Shown here: positions 43,001 through 55,900 of the stretch, piece after piece
Layout of the letters: each line of letters opens with the position of its first letter
Position numbering within the stretch: the stretch's first letter is position 1
Assembly: GCA_005408345.1 (NCBI GenBank)
Contig: SEMN01000026.1
Location: 186,001 to 250,000 of the forward strand
Direction of reading: 5' to 3'
From: Macquaria australasica
Lineage: Eukaryota; Chordata; Actinopteri; Centrarchiformes; Percichthyidae
Length of the DNA stretch: 64,000 nt
Notes under the pieces: model-generated
Database searches by the model: none
What the model saw: only the letters and a program-made list of their open reading frames with translations
Told to the model about the DNA's origin: nothing
Made by a program: the position numbers and the translations under genes

Positions 43001-46000
43001 TTCAGGATTTTGTGACTGCTTGCAAGACAAGTCATCTGATGTTAACATGGCAAAGTTTCAACCTGTAGATGGCACTCTCATCCCTGGTTTTAATCCAAAC
43101 CTTTAGGGTCGACTCCCCATTTTGAAATGACTGGCCTCAATTCCAAAACCTGTTTTGCTTTGTTTGTCATTATGATTCTTTAGCAGGTATTTTGTTAACG
43201 GTGGTGAGACAGGATTATGTATTTTTCACTCTGCGCCTAAATTATAATGACAAATGCGCTTGTGTGCAGCTGCAGTAGCATACAACCATACCTGTTTGTA
43301 CATATGGTCAAAGCTTATTCAAGAATGCTTATGCATAATGAAGTGCAGCTAGCAACTGTTGTTCCAATCGTTCTCAGGCAGTGCGCATTAGTTACACAGT
43401 GGGGAATGGTTGGAGTTGAGTGGGGGTAGAGGAACCTCAGCCAAACATGGTTTGTCTCTGAATACTAATGCCTCTTTTGATCTGCCTCGGCTTTTAGGAG
43501 ATTTAAACAACAAAATCTGTCTCTCCAAATTTCTTAATAGACTCAGCCTTTTGTGGCCAACATGAAAAAAATCCTAGAAACATGTTTACATGGCATCCAT
43601 ATTAATGTTCTAGATTTGTTTAAAACATGTAGAGTCCGCTGAGATCTTATTACAGGGAAACCCTGTATTATTCATGCTTGGCCCTAATAGACTAATTAAT
43701 TTATCATAAAATAGTAAGGCATTTTTATGATTTTCTTATGTTATGCATTTATTTCCATAATTGATCTTTGTTTTACAAATACATCTTTTTAAGTTGCCCC
43801 TCACATGTCCTAAATTCAGTAGCTGTGCAAAAGATATTTCATCCCTCCTGAAATGATCTGAATGCATTAGTTTCAGAGCTGAGATAAAAATGGAAACTAA
43901 CAGGAAGAACAAACAATTACACCTAATAACATCAAGGCTATAAGTACCTATGTGATTTATATGGTCCTAAAAGCTATTTAGGAGCATATTGTGACAGACT
44001 GACAGAAGTGTGATTAGGGACAGTATGTTAAACATTTGGCCAGTTGTAATCAGTTGGAGAGCTGTGAGGATGAGCTGTGGTTGGGGGGTTATCTGTGCCT
44101 GTGACGCCGCAGGAGGTGCCAAAAGCAACAGAGACCACTAGCCAGTCTGAGTATTTGGCACCTCCACAGCTGCTGCTCACATGCTTCCACCCTCTCGTTT
44201 CACCATGGGCCAGTACCAAGCACAGGATAATCTTGTTTTATCTGCCTTTCAGACAGCCCAAATGGCCGAGATTAAACCCTCCACATGACCCTCACGGCCA
44301 GAGCAGTGACATGTATACCCCCAGTTTATTAGAGCACCTAAGGTTAAAGTGAGATGAGGAAACTGATAAGGGCCCAGCCTGAAAATGGCTGGATGAGTTT
44401 CCGGCCTCAGCAAAGAGTCTGTGCCTATCTAAATTTAATAAATGATGTGTCATGAATACAAGTCTATCTCTCTTGAAGGTTGTATTGTTATCAAAAGAAC
44501 CCATTTAGGTATTTAGCAGCGTGTAAATTATTAAATGGCCAGGTACCTGAATATTTACAGGTAATTAAATGTACCAGAGATCAGCACAGGTATGGTTATA
44601 TGATCAATTTTCAATCAAAATGTGTGTATAAAGTTTGATTTTTTATTTAAATCCTTTTGGTATTAATATAAGTAAGTTTTGGAACAGTTGATAGGATGAT
44701 GTTATGGTGATTTTCAGGTTCCATCAGAGCGTAAAAACCTTTCATTAATGCAAATGGGATGACCTGAGATGAGTGAATTTCTTTCATTTCTAAACTACAT
44801 GACTGCATGCAACACCCATGGTTACTAAATTTGCATGTCAGACCTGTCATTTAAGTAGATGGTGTAACATGTAACACAGCAGTCACTCTGTTGCTGTCAC
44901 CAACTTGAGCCAGAACGATTATGGAAACAAAGCTGATTAGTGCTTTTTTTATTCTGTGGCATGTATATAGCTTGTTTGGGCTTCATGCTCATTTTCTATT
45001 TTGTATTTTGTCTATGTGGCTCTACCCTGTATCTGTGCCCCTCTGTCTTTTTTGTGTATTGTGTATATATTTGCAGGTATATTATTAATATGGCTTTACG
45101 ACAGAACCAAAACTCACACATAAAACTCAAATGTTCCCAGGTCACCTGTTGATCACTATAACTCAATAATATTTTGACATTGTTAAAAATCCCCACAGAA
45201 TAACCTTAGTAATACTGTTAGTAATACAAAATTAGACTGTAAAACATACAAAATAGAAAATAATAAACATATCAAAAGTAGCATTTTCATAAAGCTTTTT
45301 TTTGTTTGTTTTGTTTGTTTTTAGCATTTTACCACATCTCAGTGTATTTTTTATTGAAAACTGGGAACCTGGAAACTATGAAAATGAAAAAAAAAAAAAA
45401 AAACCTGGCTGACAATTTTCTATAGCTGTGGGTGACATGGTGGCTGTTATCCAAAAGGTGGGCCTTTGAGACATTTGTTCCCAGTGGCATATGCCAGGAT
45501 TACTGCTCCCAGCGTCACCAAATGCTTTTCCTGCCTTCCTACCTGGTGGCGTGTGAGGTGGAGAAGACACAATCTTCAAAGGGCCTTCAAGTGATGTCAA
45601 AGGCTGGATGACATCAGACTGATTTCTGACCATCATTGTGATTATTGTGATGTTGACTGCCAAGGCAAGATTAACAATATTCTTACCATTAATTAAAATC
45701 ACCTCAGTGAGAGAACAGATGGCCAAACCCATTTATCTGCTGTAATGCTCTTACTGTCACCACACACGTCTTAATCAAGCCGTGATCTGCATTAATCACC
45801 TGATTTAAGTGACAAACAAGTATCACTCCTATGTTAGCCAGGCTTTGTTTGTGGTCAGACCTCTGGTGACCTTGTAGTGATGTATTGATCAGGAAAATAC
45901 TTAAGACACGAGTAGGTGATGTTTTATGTTGAGGCAGTTCGCTCAAACACAACATAGGATACATAAGGAAAATCACAGTCATCACTACCTGTGCAGCTGT

Positions 46001-47039
46001 TTTAATAATCATGTCTGTGCTTTCATTTTAGACTGAAATATTTTCGTCTACAGCTGCTCATTTGTTACCTTGAAACCGTTGCAACACAAAGTGATAAGTG
46101 CGTGAGACATTTGATAAGATTAAAGCGTAATCCTCTTATTGGCAAACAACTAATTTGGCTAATAATTCTGCATTACCTTCTGACTCCTCATAGCCATAAA
46201 ATCCCGGATTTCAACACCCAGCCAGCATGGGACCATTGTGCTAAAGGCTTTGTGTGTCTGGTAATGGCAGAAAAGTATCTTATGTTTGATCCCCCCCTGG
46301 CTCAGTGTTCATATGTTCAGCATGATCTTGTTTTTAACAAAGGATGAAAATAGAGATTGAGAGCAAATAAAAATAACCAAGAAAGGAGTCGATTATGCGA
46401 GATAGAGGCAACATTTCATGTTTACACTCAACATCAGAATATTTCTCACTCAACGTTAAGTACCACAAGTGATGATGCAATGCTGTTGCACTTCTAAGAT
46501 TAGCGATTTAAGTTAATTTAAGTTGATTTAATGATTTGTGGCATAATACAAGCATCAGCATTTGGGAAAACCACTTGCTGGTTTGGTGCCTTGCGGATTT
46601 GAGAACAAACTCTCAACAACCACTTCTGTTGTAATATGGTCCGACTGAAGCACGTTCCAAGTTCAATATGTAAATACTGCAGCTTTCAGTAGCATGCATT
46701 ATAAATTGGCCTACTCTGCTAGAAAGTGTTTTAACAGTTTGATGTTGTTTTTTGTTCATGGTGCCTGGTACGCTTGCCAAGAATAGCAGGCAACATTATT
46801 TGAAAAAGAAAATCAGTTTTCACATTTAGTATATGAAAATTGATTTTCACATATGCTAAATATGGTCTGCCCAATCTGAACCAGAGTGGTGCTTTGTTAT
46901 TCCACTTCTGTGCTAGTCATGGATTGGCCATAACAAACACAATATTCGAGTATAGGGTGATTCACAAGTATACAAGAACACCTTAGGCCAAAGATCGATG
47001 ATTGACTTTGCGGTCGTATCATCAGATCTGCGGCCGTAT

Positions 47040-47395
47040 GTTTTGGACACTTGGAGCAGAGCTTTGAACTGATTGCCACCTGGTGGTGAGTTGGATCAGA
47101 TGGCGGGGGAGGCTGCTGGACAGACCTGGTGAACCCAAACGTGTAGTGAGGGTGAACTGGGAACATCTGGCTGAGGCCTGTGTCTGCAAGGTCTTTACTT
47201 CCCACCTCTGGAAGAATTTCTCATGCATCCCGGGGGAGGTTGGGGACATAGAATCTGATTGGGCCATTTTCAAAGCCTCCATTGTGGAGGAGGCTGCTCA
47301 GAGTTGTGGTCAGAAGGTTGAGGCCTTACATAGCCAGCTGCGACTGAATCCCGGCTCCGGATAAGCGGCAGAAAATGGATGGATGGATGGACATT
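47040..47395 (+). mobile_element. 3' end of a non-LTR retrotransposon (RTE/Rex3-like)
   Basis: The plus frame at 47100-47325 reads LLDRPGEPKRVVRVNWEHLA, then FSCIPGEVGDIESDWAIFKA and AAQSCGQKV, a conserved segment of a fish LINE polyprotein by recollection. It is followed by CCGGATAAGCGGCAGAAAATGGATGGATGGATGG, the tandem GATG-type tail typical of Rex3/RTE elements. The reverse transcriptase core is absent, so this is an internally deleted or 5'-truncated dead copy. The subfamily is uncertain. Confidence 0.6.
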
Positions 47396-48337
47396 TAGTA
47401 TATAAGCAAAATTGGGCTTGTTTAACACTTTGAATATGGCAGCACAGAGCTCCCTATCACTTCTTGCTGACTGGTCTCTGTGGCTGTTTATTGCGTGCTT
47501 TTTAACACCTTCCTGTATGTGCCCTCTTGGGGGCTCAGACAGATTTAACCCAAACTTTTGTGAGGTGTCAAGAGTCCTTTGAAGGGCCATGGACACCTTT
47601 TAATCAGCACAAGCTAATCACCCATATGGTTGACAAAGGTCTGGTTGACTCATGCTCTTTTATTACACTATGGGAGCTGTTGCCAGTGTGTGTGTGTGTG
47701 TGTTTGTGTGTGTATTTGAGGTGCGAGGGGATTCATCCAATGTAGTTTATTCTCCTGACTTCTTTATTCTTCTGACTTCTGGGGCTCTTGTTTTAGAATT
47801 ATTGTCAAAAAAGGTAATTTAAGTGCATTTGAGTGTTTATTAAAATTACAGATGGTCTTGATTATACAGTCAGGTTTTTCCTCTAACATGGAGCTACACT
47901 GATATTCTATGTGTAATTAACATTGTGGGTGTCCAAAACACAACACTAATCAAATGACACTTGTCTGTATTTGTGGGTTTTCTTTACCACGTTATATTGA
48001 AATTCCTCCTCCGCTATTTGAACAGATGAGACAGTGTCTACCGCTGCACAACAGAAAGAGAGATTTCTGCTTTTCTTTAATTATGCAGATTATTTATGGG
48101 AAATGTTTATAAGGATAGATGTGATTGAGAGAAAAAGGAGTATTAAAATAAACCTTTATAGACTCACAGTTTGGGTTTTATTAAACCTAAATGTCAGGGT
48201 ACGGATTTTGATGAGACTGTGTGATTATAATACATAGGTGTATGTGAATAACAATGAAAGTCATCAGGCTCTCGGATCCTCCATTATTAGATGTTTTCTC
48301 CAGTTTCCTATTTTGCATTTCCTACTGCTTTTACCCA

Positions 48338-48730
48338 GTGATGGAAAGTAAGTTAGTACATTAATTAAGTACTGTACTGAAGTATATTTCTAGTTACTTG
48401 TACTTTACTTGAGTATTTCCATTTGATGCCATATTATACTTCTACTTCTCTACATTTCAGAGGGAAATATTGTACTTTTTACTGCACTACATTTACCTAC
48501 AGTTACTAGTTAACTAGTTACTTATAACTAGTTAGATGTTAAACTTAAAATATGATGCATTGTTATAGATTAGGTTTTCCCAAACCTCTCCTGGAGTACC
48601 CCAATAATAAAATAGATATAATAGAACACTCTGAAAGCAGCCATTCTGCAATATTAGTACTTTTACTTAAGTCAAATTTTGAATGCAGGACTTTTACTTG
48701 AGTATTTTTACACATTGATGCTTCAACCCA
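48338..48730. mobile_element. Inverted-repeat element (family B, copy 2)
   Basis: Begins AGTGATGGAAAGTAAGTTAG with AGTACTGTACTGAAGTATA and ends near GGACTTTTACTTGAGTATTTTTAC, matching family B termini in opposite orientations. An unrelated-looking stretch around 48570-48610 interrupts it. It is non-coding and lies about 0.6 kb upstream of the pcdh8-like gene. Confidence 0.6.
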
Positions 48731-49180
48731 AAGAAAAGAATCCACTCATGTTTTTTGTTACCTATACCTTACAAATGCAGAAGTACAGCAAAGCAAAACT
48801 ACATTTAGGGTGCCAATGATAGTTTCTTATGTTGTGAGCCCTTATTTGCAGCAATTAACAGCAATTAATTAATTTCATTGACATGTGGGTTTTTCCTCTT
48901 GCATTTTTATCTCTTTCCACCGCAGGTTCTGCATAATTTCCTGTAAATGACTGACTAACACACCCAATCAGTCCTTCAGGCTTTCAACAGTTAGGCTTCA
49001 ACTTCCTCTGATGACATGCAGTCCTCTAAGTGATTGAGTTAGTTAATTAATTGCCATGTGCAGATTTATTTAAGTAACTGTTATCAGCCTGATTAAAGCT
49101 CCACAATCAGTTTATCTAATAAACCATTTGCACCCACAAAAGTGAACAGCAGTTTGCTGCAGAGCCAAATGTCTCCCTGT

Positions 49181-49358
49181 TGGTGGACCACTGGAAGGCC
49201 ATTGGTCGATAGGGCAGGCTATTTGCATAGACCGGGGCTTATAGTCTCACACCAAAGTCAGAGTTTGACACAGTTGTGATTTGTCCTGACATAGCACAAG
49301 CGGTGGACTGTTTGCATCATTTATGACTTTTTTGAGCAGCGTTTTGTAACCCTTCAAC
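49181..49358 (+). promoter_or_regulatory. Promoter of the pcdh8-like gene: CCAAT, octamer and TATA-like elements
   Basis: ATTGGTC at 49201-49207, a perfect octamer ATTTGCAT at 49221-49228 and a TATA-like TATAGT at 49240-49245, about 114 bases before the ATG. The same order and nearly the same spacing occur upstream of pcdh8. The likely transcription start is 25-30 bases past the TATA-like box. Confidence 0.6.
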
Positions 49359-52300
49359 ATGGGATTTTGTAAGATTGCAGGAGCTGGACTGTGCATGGTG
49401 CTTGCTTTATTTTTATACACTGTTCAGTGTACAACTACAAGGTATATCACCTATGAAGAGGATGCGCCCGGGACGGAGATAGGAAATTTGTCCCAAGATT
49501 TAAAGATTGATCCAGCTGAAGACCCCGAAACATCGTTCCGCTTCATGCAGGAGAACAACTCTTCCGTGATTCAAATGAGGGAGAATGACGGACTTCTGAG
49601 TGTGTCAGAAATAATTGATCGAGAGCAGCTCTGCCCCAGGTCTCCGCGTTGCTTCATCACCTTCGACATTGTGGCCTTCTCCAGAGAGAAGTTTCAACTC
49701 ATCCACGTGGAGATCGAGGTAAAAGACATCAACGACCACTCTCCTCACTTTCCGCGCAACGAGACGGACCTGGAGATAGTGGAGAATGTTCCCCTGGACT
49801 CAAGATTCCCACTGCAGATTGCCCTCGACCAGGACGTGGGTGAAAACTACATTCAGAGCTACAACATTTCTCCCTCTAGTCATTTTGCCATTGAAGTGCG
49901 CGATCGGGAGGATGGAGTGAAGTTTGCTGAACTGGTGCTGGTGAGGGCGCTCGACAGGGAGGTGGAGGACTCCTACACAATCGAAGTCACTGCTACTGAC
50001 GGAGGAGTGCTTGCAAAGTCCGGATCAATGATTGTAAATATCAAAGTGCTGGACTTTAATGACAACAGCCCGACGTTTGAACACAGCTTGCTGAAGGTTG
50101 AGCTGAATGAAGACTCTCCGGTAGGTCACCGAGTTTTCAAAGTGCACGCTTTTGACCCCGATGACGGTATTAACGGTGAGGTGATGTACGCGTTTGCTGA
50201 CGGGTTATTACCAGAGATTGGACGCCTTTTCCACATCGACCCTTATTCCGGGGACGTGACCTTGAAGGCGCTGGTTGATTATGAGAAAAGGAGGTCATAC
50301 GAGCTGAACATCAAAGCCTCAGATTCAGGCGCGAACTCCGTCCCATCCAGCTGCAAAGTTGTGATAGATATCGTGGACGTGAATGACAATGCACCTGAAA
50401 TCAGCATCAAACCGATGACCTCCAGCAGTGATGGAGTCGCCTACATCACAGAAGCTGCAGCTGCGGAGAGTTTCGTGGCTCTGATCAGCACCTCGGACAG
50501 AGACTCTGGCTCCAACGGATACGTGCGCATCAGCCTGCTCGGGCACGAGCATTTCACCCTCCAGCAGGCATATGGGGACTCTTTCATGATTATTACCAGC
50601 ACTACTTTAGACAGAGAGAAGATCCCAGAGTATAACCTGACCGTAGTTGCAGAAGACCTGGGAAGCCCACCATTCAAAACTGTCAGACAGTACACCATCC
50701 GTGTAACAGATGAGAATGACAACCCCCCTCTCTTCAGTAAGTCACTTTATGAAGTTTCAGTCCTGGAAAATAATATTCCAGGTTCATATGTAACCACTGT
50801 TGTTGCCCGAGATCCTGATGTGGGAAAGAATGCCAAAGTCTCTTACAAACTCATAGATTCAGAGGTGCCAGGAGGATCTCCATTGTCCACTTATGTTTCT
50901 GTGGATTCACTCTCGGGGTCTTTGTATACTTTGAGGTCTTTTGATTATGAGACTCTTCAGCAGATTGAGTTGGTCATCCAAGCTGAAGACAGAGGTTCCC
51001 CCTCTCTTTCAAGCACATCAACAATCAGGATTAAAGTTGTGGATCAGAATGACAATTATCCATACTTCACCTTCCCTGTACTTCTGAATGACTCTGCTGA
51101 GATCCCTCTGCCTTTTAATGCACCTGCCGGCTATCTTGCCCTTCGCGTCTCAGCTGAAGACGAGGACGAGGGAGTGAATGGCGAGCTCTGCTACCAAATT
51201 GTACAAGGTGACCCGAAGCTTTTCACAATGAACAAAGACACAGGAGAGATTGCTTTAAAACAATGGCTGACAGCTGAAATTGGAGACGTGCTGGAAATGA
51301 AAATCGCCGTGAGTGACAATGGCAGGTCCCCGCTCTCTAGCAGTGCCACTATTAGTTTTGTCATCTCAGACACAAAGCCCTCGGAAGACCAAGTCGTCAT
51401 TGTGTTGCGGTCAAGTGATGGAGAAGGCACCAGCTTGGACGGCTCGTTAATTGTCATTATTATGCTCAGTGGGGGTTGCGCATTGTTGCTGATTGCAATA
51501 GTGGTTGTTGTTGTCACATGCAAACTCAGCCGTGATAGGAGAAACCGTGGCCCCAAGAGAGAAGTGTGTCACAGCCTGTTTGACGGCAGGCCCATGCCCA
51601 TGCTCGGTTCAACAGAACCAAACATATACACCGGCCAACGAGGCTTCTTCCATGAGAGAACCTCATCCTCTCTGGATGATTCCTGCCTGTATGAGGAGAG
51701 GAGCGGGGACTCAGAGACAAAGGTGAGTCAACTACAAGAGCATTTATTTATTTTTTCATCTTATATTTTCATATGCATGTGATGTTCCCAAGTGCTGCCT
51801 TGATCTTTGTGCCAGAAATGGAAACTAAGCTCTCTGCTGTCATTTTGTTTGTTCCCTTAGATGTTCCTGCCCTCCAAGCATTTCCAAGCAACATCTGTGT
51901 GGCAAGGTGACAAATACTGCTTGCAAGTGAGGTAAGACAACTAAATGTAATTTCTTTTCTCAGATAGGATATGTTTTACACACAGTCAAATCTCACTGAA
52001 CACACAGGGTGCTTAACATGTACCATGCATGCATTTTGTTGCTTGTGGCATTCCTGTGGAATGAGGTTAGATGGGTAGGATAGAGACAGAAAGGCCTTGT
52101 ATGTGGAAAAAAAGACATCAATAATCAAGCTAATGTGGTGCAGTGGTGGCTCATACTGTATCTGTTGATTTTATTTGCAGTGGCATTGGCAACACCGACC
52201 AGCTGAGCGTGAAGGACAGCGGCAAAGGGGACAGTGACTTTAACGACAGTGACTCTGATATTAGCGGCGACGGAGGCAAGAAGAACTTCAGTACCTTCCA

Positions 52301-52817
52301 GCCAAGGCTAAAAAGTGTGTTTTCCACTTTTAAGTGTTGAAGTTTTGACGTCACGCACAACTGAATTAAACCCAAACATTCACCAGGATGACATAAATAA
52401 TAAATGGTGGTAATGTAATATCTACAGCAACAATTTCTCATCCTTATTTTTATCACTTTTGTTTCAGGTTCATCCAGCACTGCTAACAGCTTGTCTGGGG
52501 ATTGCCAAGGCACGTACTGTGCAATTCCACCACAGAGCTTCAGAGCCTTCAGAGACAATGCATACACAATAGGGTTCTCCCCGGCACCAGTCTTCAACAA
52601 TCCTCATGGCTATCCCCACTCTTGGAAGGACTCTGGTTACGGCACAAATCCGCCAAAATCAAGGAGCAGCATGCAGACCTTCTCCAGGACCGGGACCCTC
52701 CCTTCTTACTTCCCTCAGCAACAGCGCGAGGCTGGTGTTGGTGGTGCAGAAATCCACAAGCAGAGTCCAAATATTGTAACTGTGGCTACGGCATTAGAGG
52801 TTGCAACTATCTTTTAA
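49359..52817 (+). CDS. pcdh8l: Protocadherin-8-like, second paralogue
   Basis: Four coding exons: 49359-51722, 51861-51931, 52181-52314, 52468-52817, phases consistent, 972 residues. The signal peptide ends around ALFLYTVQC. RYITYEEDAPGTEIGNL starts cadherin repeat 1, and six repeats carry DxNDN and LDRE motifs. The membrane helix is at about 696-720 (LIVIIMLSGGCALLLIAIVV). The 252-residue tail holds [18 protein letters not shown] at 824-841. Its last exon (AIPPQSFRAFRDNAYTIGF, WKDSGYGTNPPKSRSSMQTF) has no counterpart to the PCDH8 tail with [12 protein letters not shown]. One extra intron lies between VWQGDKYCLQV and the acidic motif. The ectodomain aligns throughout with the minus-strand pcdh8, so it is a duplicate of the PCDH8 group. 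An orthologue of amphibian pcdh8.2 is possible but unproven. The role is presumably cell adhesion and morphogenesis. Confidence 0.9.
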
Positions 52818-52994
52818 AAACTGTGTTGATAAGCTAATTAAGATGTAAACATTTTTAAAGCTATATTGTTAACAGGTGTACATATTTGTTTTGGTTCAAA
52901 GGAATTATTGTAAGATATATAATGTTTATTCATGTTACATTATTTGAGTTTTAGTATCCTGTATTCTATGATGCACACTGGTATTACTTTTTCC

Positions 52995-53000
52995 AATAAA
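52995..53000 (+). terminator. Polyadenylation signal of the pcdh8-like gene
   Basis: AATAAA in CCAATAAAAGTGTG, 178 bases after the stop codon, followed by a T/G-containing stretch. Position and context fit a single short 3' UTR. Confidence 0.7.
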
Positions 53001-55853
53001 AGTGTGATTGAAATAATGAAAAATGTATTTTATTCAACAATTTCCTCAAACATGATGATATGACTAACCCAGTGAGATCAGACAATAAATCAATTCAATC
53101 GAGAAATATTGCATTTTGAAGATGAAATATTATTCCCTTGCTAGTCGACAGGCAAGTCTGAATTTGTAAACATGTAGAACTCTTCCCCTATGTTTGAATG
53201 TACATGATCAAGACTCCAGTCAGTGATGATCAGATGTAAAATCTCAAGCCGCTCCTTTACCTGGGAGACTGGCTTTGAAGACTCCTAGGTTGCTCGGTTG
53301 AGTTTCTTGCATGCAAATGAGAGAGTCGAGCTGGTGCTCAAGTGGAAAATAAAGTACAAACCATTATAAAATCCGACTGGGTGCTGTCACACCTGCTTCA
53401 ACTCTTCTAAATAATTTACATCACTGTACACAACACAGTACAACAAGTATTAGGTTGCTTGACAAATTCCAGTCTGTCATTTGTTGCCATGAGGGGCAAA
53501 TATTTAGCTCTTGTATATAAACTTAGCTGTCTTTGCCAAGAAGATAATGTACAAACAAAATATGCACAGGATGAAATACAGTTTCCTCATGTAACTCTTC
53601 CTCTGATTACTCTGACACTGATAAGGCACTTGCTTGCCAAGCTTTACTGCAGAGCTGGTCACTATTATTAGGTTTAATTCAACCATGAATATGTAGGGCA
53701 AGTGCAAACTGTCTCTGGTCCCGAATGATTTATTGATGAGACATTGATGAGGTTAAAAACCATAACTGACACTGACAAACATAGCCCTGAATACTGGTTA
53801 TCAGTTGTTGAGCTTTTATACGTAGCTGTAGCATAAAAAATGATACAACATTTGCATTACATCTCCCAAAATAGAGCAGCAACAGAATTTTATGAAAGTA
53901 AATCCAGGACATGCAAAAGAAATCAGAAAGTCTAACTGAATTATGCAAGATAAAATCTAAATACATCTTTCAATCAAGGGACGATGTCCACGGGGAAGTG
54001 ATCGGGTTTTCATCAACAACTTCAAATATACAGGCCTGCTTTAATATTGCTTTTCATCAACATTTTAGAAGCTGCTCTCAAGCTGAGTAGCTGAAAGGCT
54101 AACTGAAGATATACATTTTAAACAATGTGAAACACCTGCTAATTTTCATCTGCTAACGCACACGTTTGTCACAGTATTCTGTCCTCATTATTTTTAAGGT
54201 CACTCCAAATGAGCCTGTGATGTATGAAAGCAAATGAGGCAAGAGTAAAGAGTTGTTACAAACTACATAATAGCCATCCAAGGGCCAGTCCTGAAGAGAA
54301 AATAAATAGTTTCCAAAGCTGCTGCCAAGGAAGAGCTATCACTGGAAGCTGATGGCAGGCTGAGCCATTATTTTTTTTTCTTCTTTTTTCTGTTCCTCTG
54401 CAGCAAAGGGGGGCTAAGAGCAGTGTTCATTTGCATAAGCATAAATACCTGCTTTTTCAGTTTTTGATAGCTGTGATAAAAGCTGGAATAGAGTGAATTA
54501 GATGCCTTTTTACATAACTGTGAAGCACTAAGCAGAGTTCTCACACGTTACCACAATATGCCTCATAAATACATTGTTCAAAAACTATATTGCCTATTTA
54601 AGTTGTTCTGATCACATTTTTTTTATTTAATACTTCTAGTCTGCAAAGTCACTACAGTTTGTAAATTGCAAAGTTATTAACTTTATTTTAGGCATAGGGT
54701 CCCCTGAGCATTCAAGGCCATGCGGTGCAAAAGGCAAGCAATAAGAAAGAAGGTCATACTTGTGCCCCCAGTGATGTACACTGGTGTGACAGATAGCCAA
54801 TTGTACAGAGAGGGAAAATGCATTTATCAATCAATACAATATGATTCCCTTCATTATTGCTTTATATTCTCCTTGTAGGTCAGATAGTTGTGCATTGACC
54901 TGACAATTTGTGCCACAAGGTATATTCATCTGCACAGTCTGGTATAAAATGTGTATCTGTTTGAAAAGCCATTGCTGGCAGACAGTGTGTTCATTCATAT
55001 CCAAATGGGCTTCACATTAATGTCCTGCAGCAGCTCTCACAGCACATTTGAAATCTCCCCAGGTAATAGAAAATGAGTGTTTTAGAGCCGGTTTTCAGCT
55101 CATCAGTAGTCCACTGACAAATGAGTCAGATCTGCACACGTCATTTCTAGCCTCCGCACCTGTTGGTGATAGGTCTATTTTTGACAAATGGCTAACTGTA
55201 TGACTGTGATTATGTTGTTATGGCCTCTTAGCATTTCAACTTTGAGATGCAAGTCCCCATTGCACCAGCTGGGTAAAGATGGAGCCTTTCTGAATCGATG
55301 TCGTTTGGTGCTTCAGGCCTGTCCCACAATGCAATGTTTTGTACTCCTCGCACCTCATCTTCATCTTTGTCTCCACTGCCAAGTGTGGATATTGACTTTT
55401 GGATGCTTTGAATTGTGAGGCTGGTGTGTGGAAAAATAACACCATTTGTTTTCCACTTGACAGTTTGTCTAGAAGGAGAAGTTGTGTCTATGTTCGTTTA
55501 CCTTTAAGATGTTGTCTGCTTCATTTACAATAAGTTATATCAAACCAAGTTCACTCCCACATCAGCGTCTGATACTTTAGGACAGTCAAAACATGAGATG
55601 TGTGGAAGGCAAAAGCAACAGTTTCTACTAAATTATGGGGTGTTAGAAATGGGGCTTTTTCATCCCTCTGTAATTACTGTCTAGACATACAGTGTGTCGT
55701 AGATAGAACATCCACTGTGAGGACCTGGACCGACCTTTACTTTAATCTTTCGTCACCTCAACATATGCATGTATTGTGAAAGAAAACTTCTGACAGACAG
55801 AGACCTTGCTGTAATTAATAATTTTCCGGGCCAGTACAGATGTTGGAAGTAAT

Positions 55854-55900
55854 TTAAAGGAATAGTGTGATATTTTGGAAAATATGCTTCCTCGCTCTAC
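55854..55900 (+). mobile_element. Solo end of a family A element
   Basis: TTAAAGGAATAGTGTGATAT followed by TTTTGGAAAATATGCTTCCTC matches the left end of the other family A copies, then the similarity stops. It is a truncated remnant. Confidence 0.5.

Larger units (their letters stand above)
25701..49180. other. Gene-free interval between the two pcdh8 genes
   Basis: About 23.5 kb with no supported coding exon. It holds a Tc1-like relic (26469-27003), interspersed repeats (28133-28345, 28870-29280, 36040-36610, 39940-40080), family A and B inverted-repeat elements (30886-31424, 48338-48730), a retrotransposon end (47040-47395) and microsatellites. The rest is AT-rich single-copy-looking sequence, some with dense homeodomain-type TAAT motifs, for instance 40700-41110. 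Such flanks of developmental adhesion genes often carry enhancers, but conservation could not be tested here. Confidence 0.5.

Noticed and set aside
50325..51720. Minus-strand frames inside the pcdh8-like gene
   Set aside because: Shadows of the plus-strand cadherin exon.
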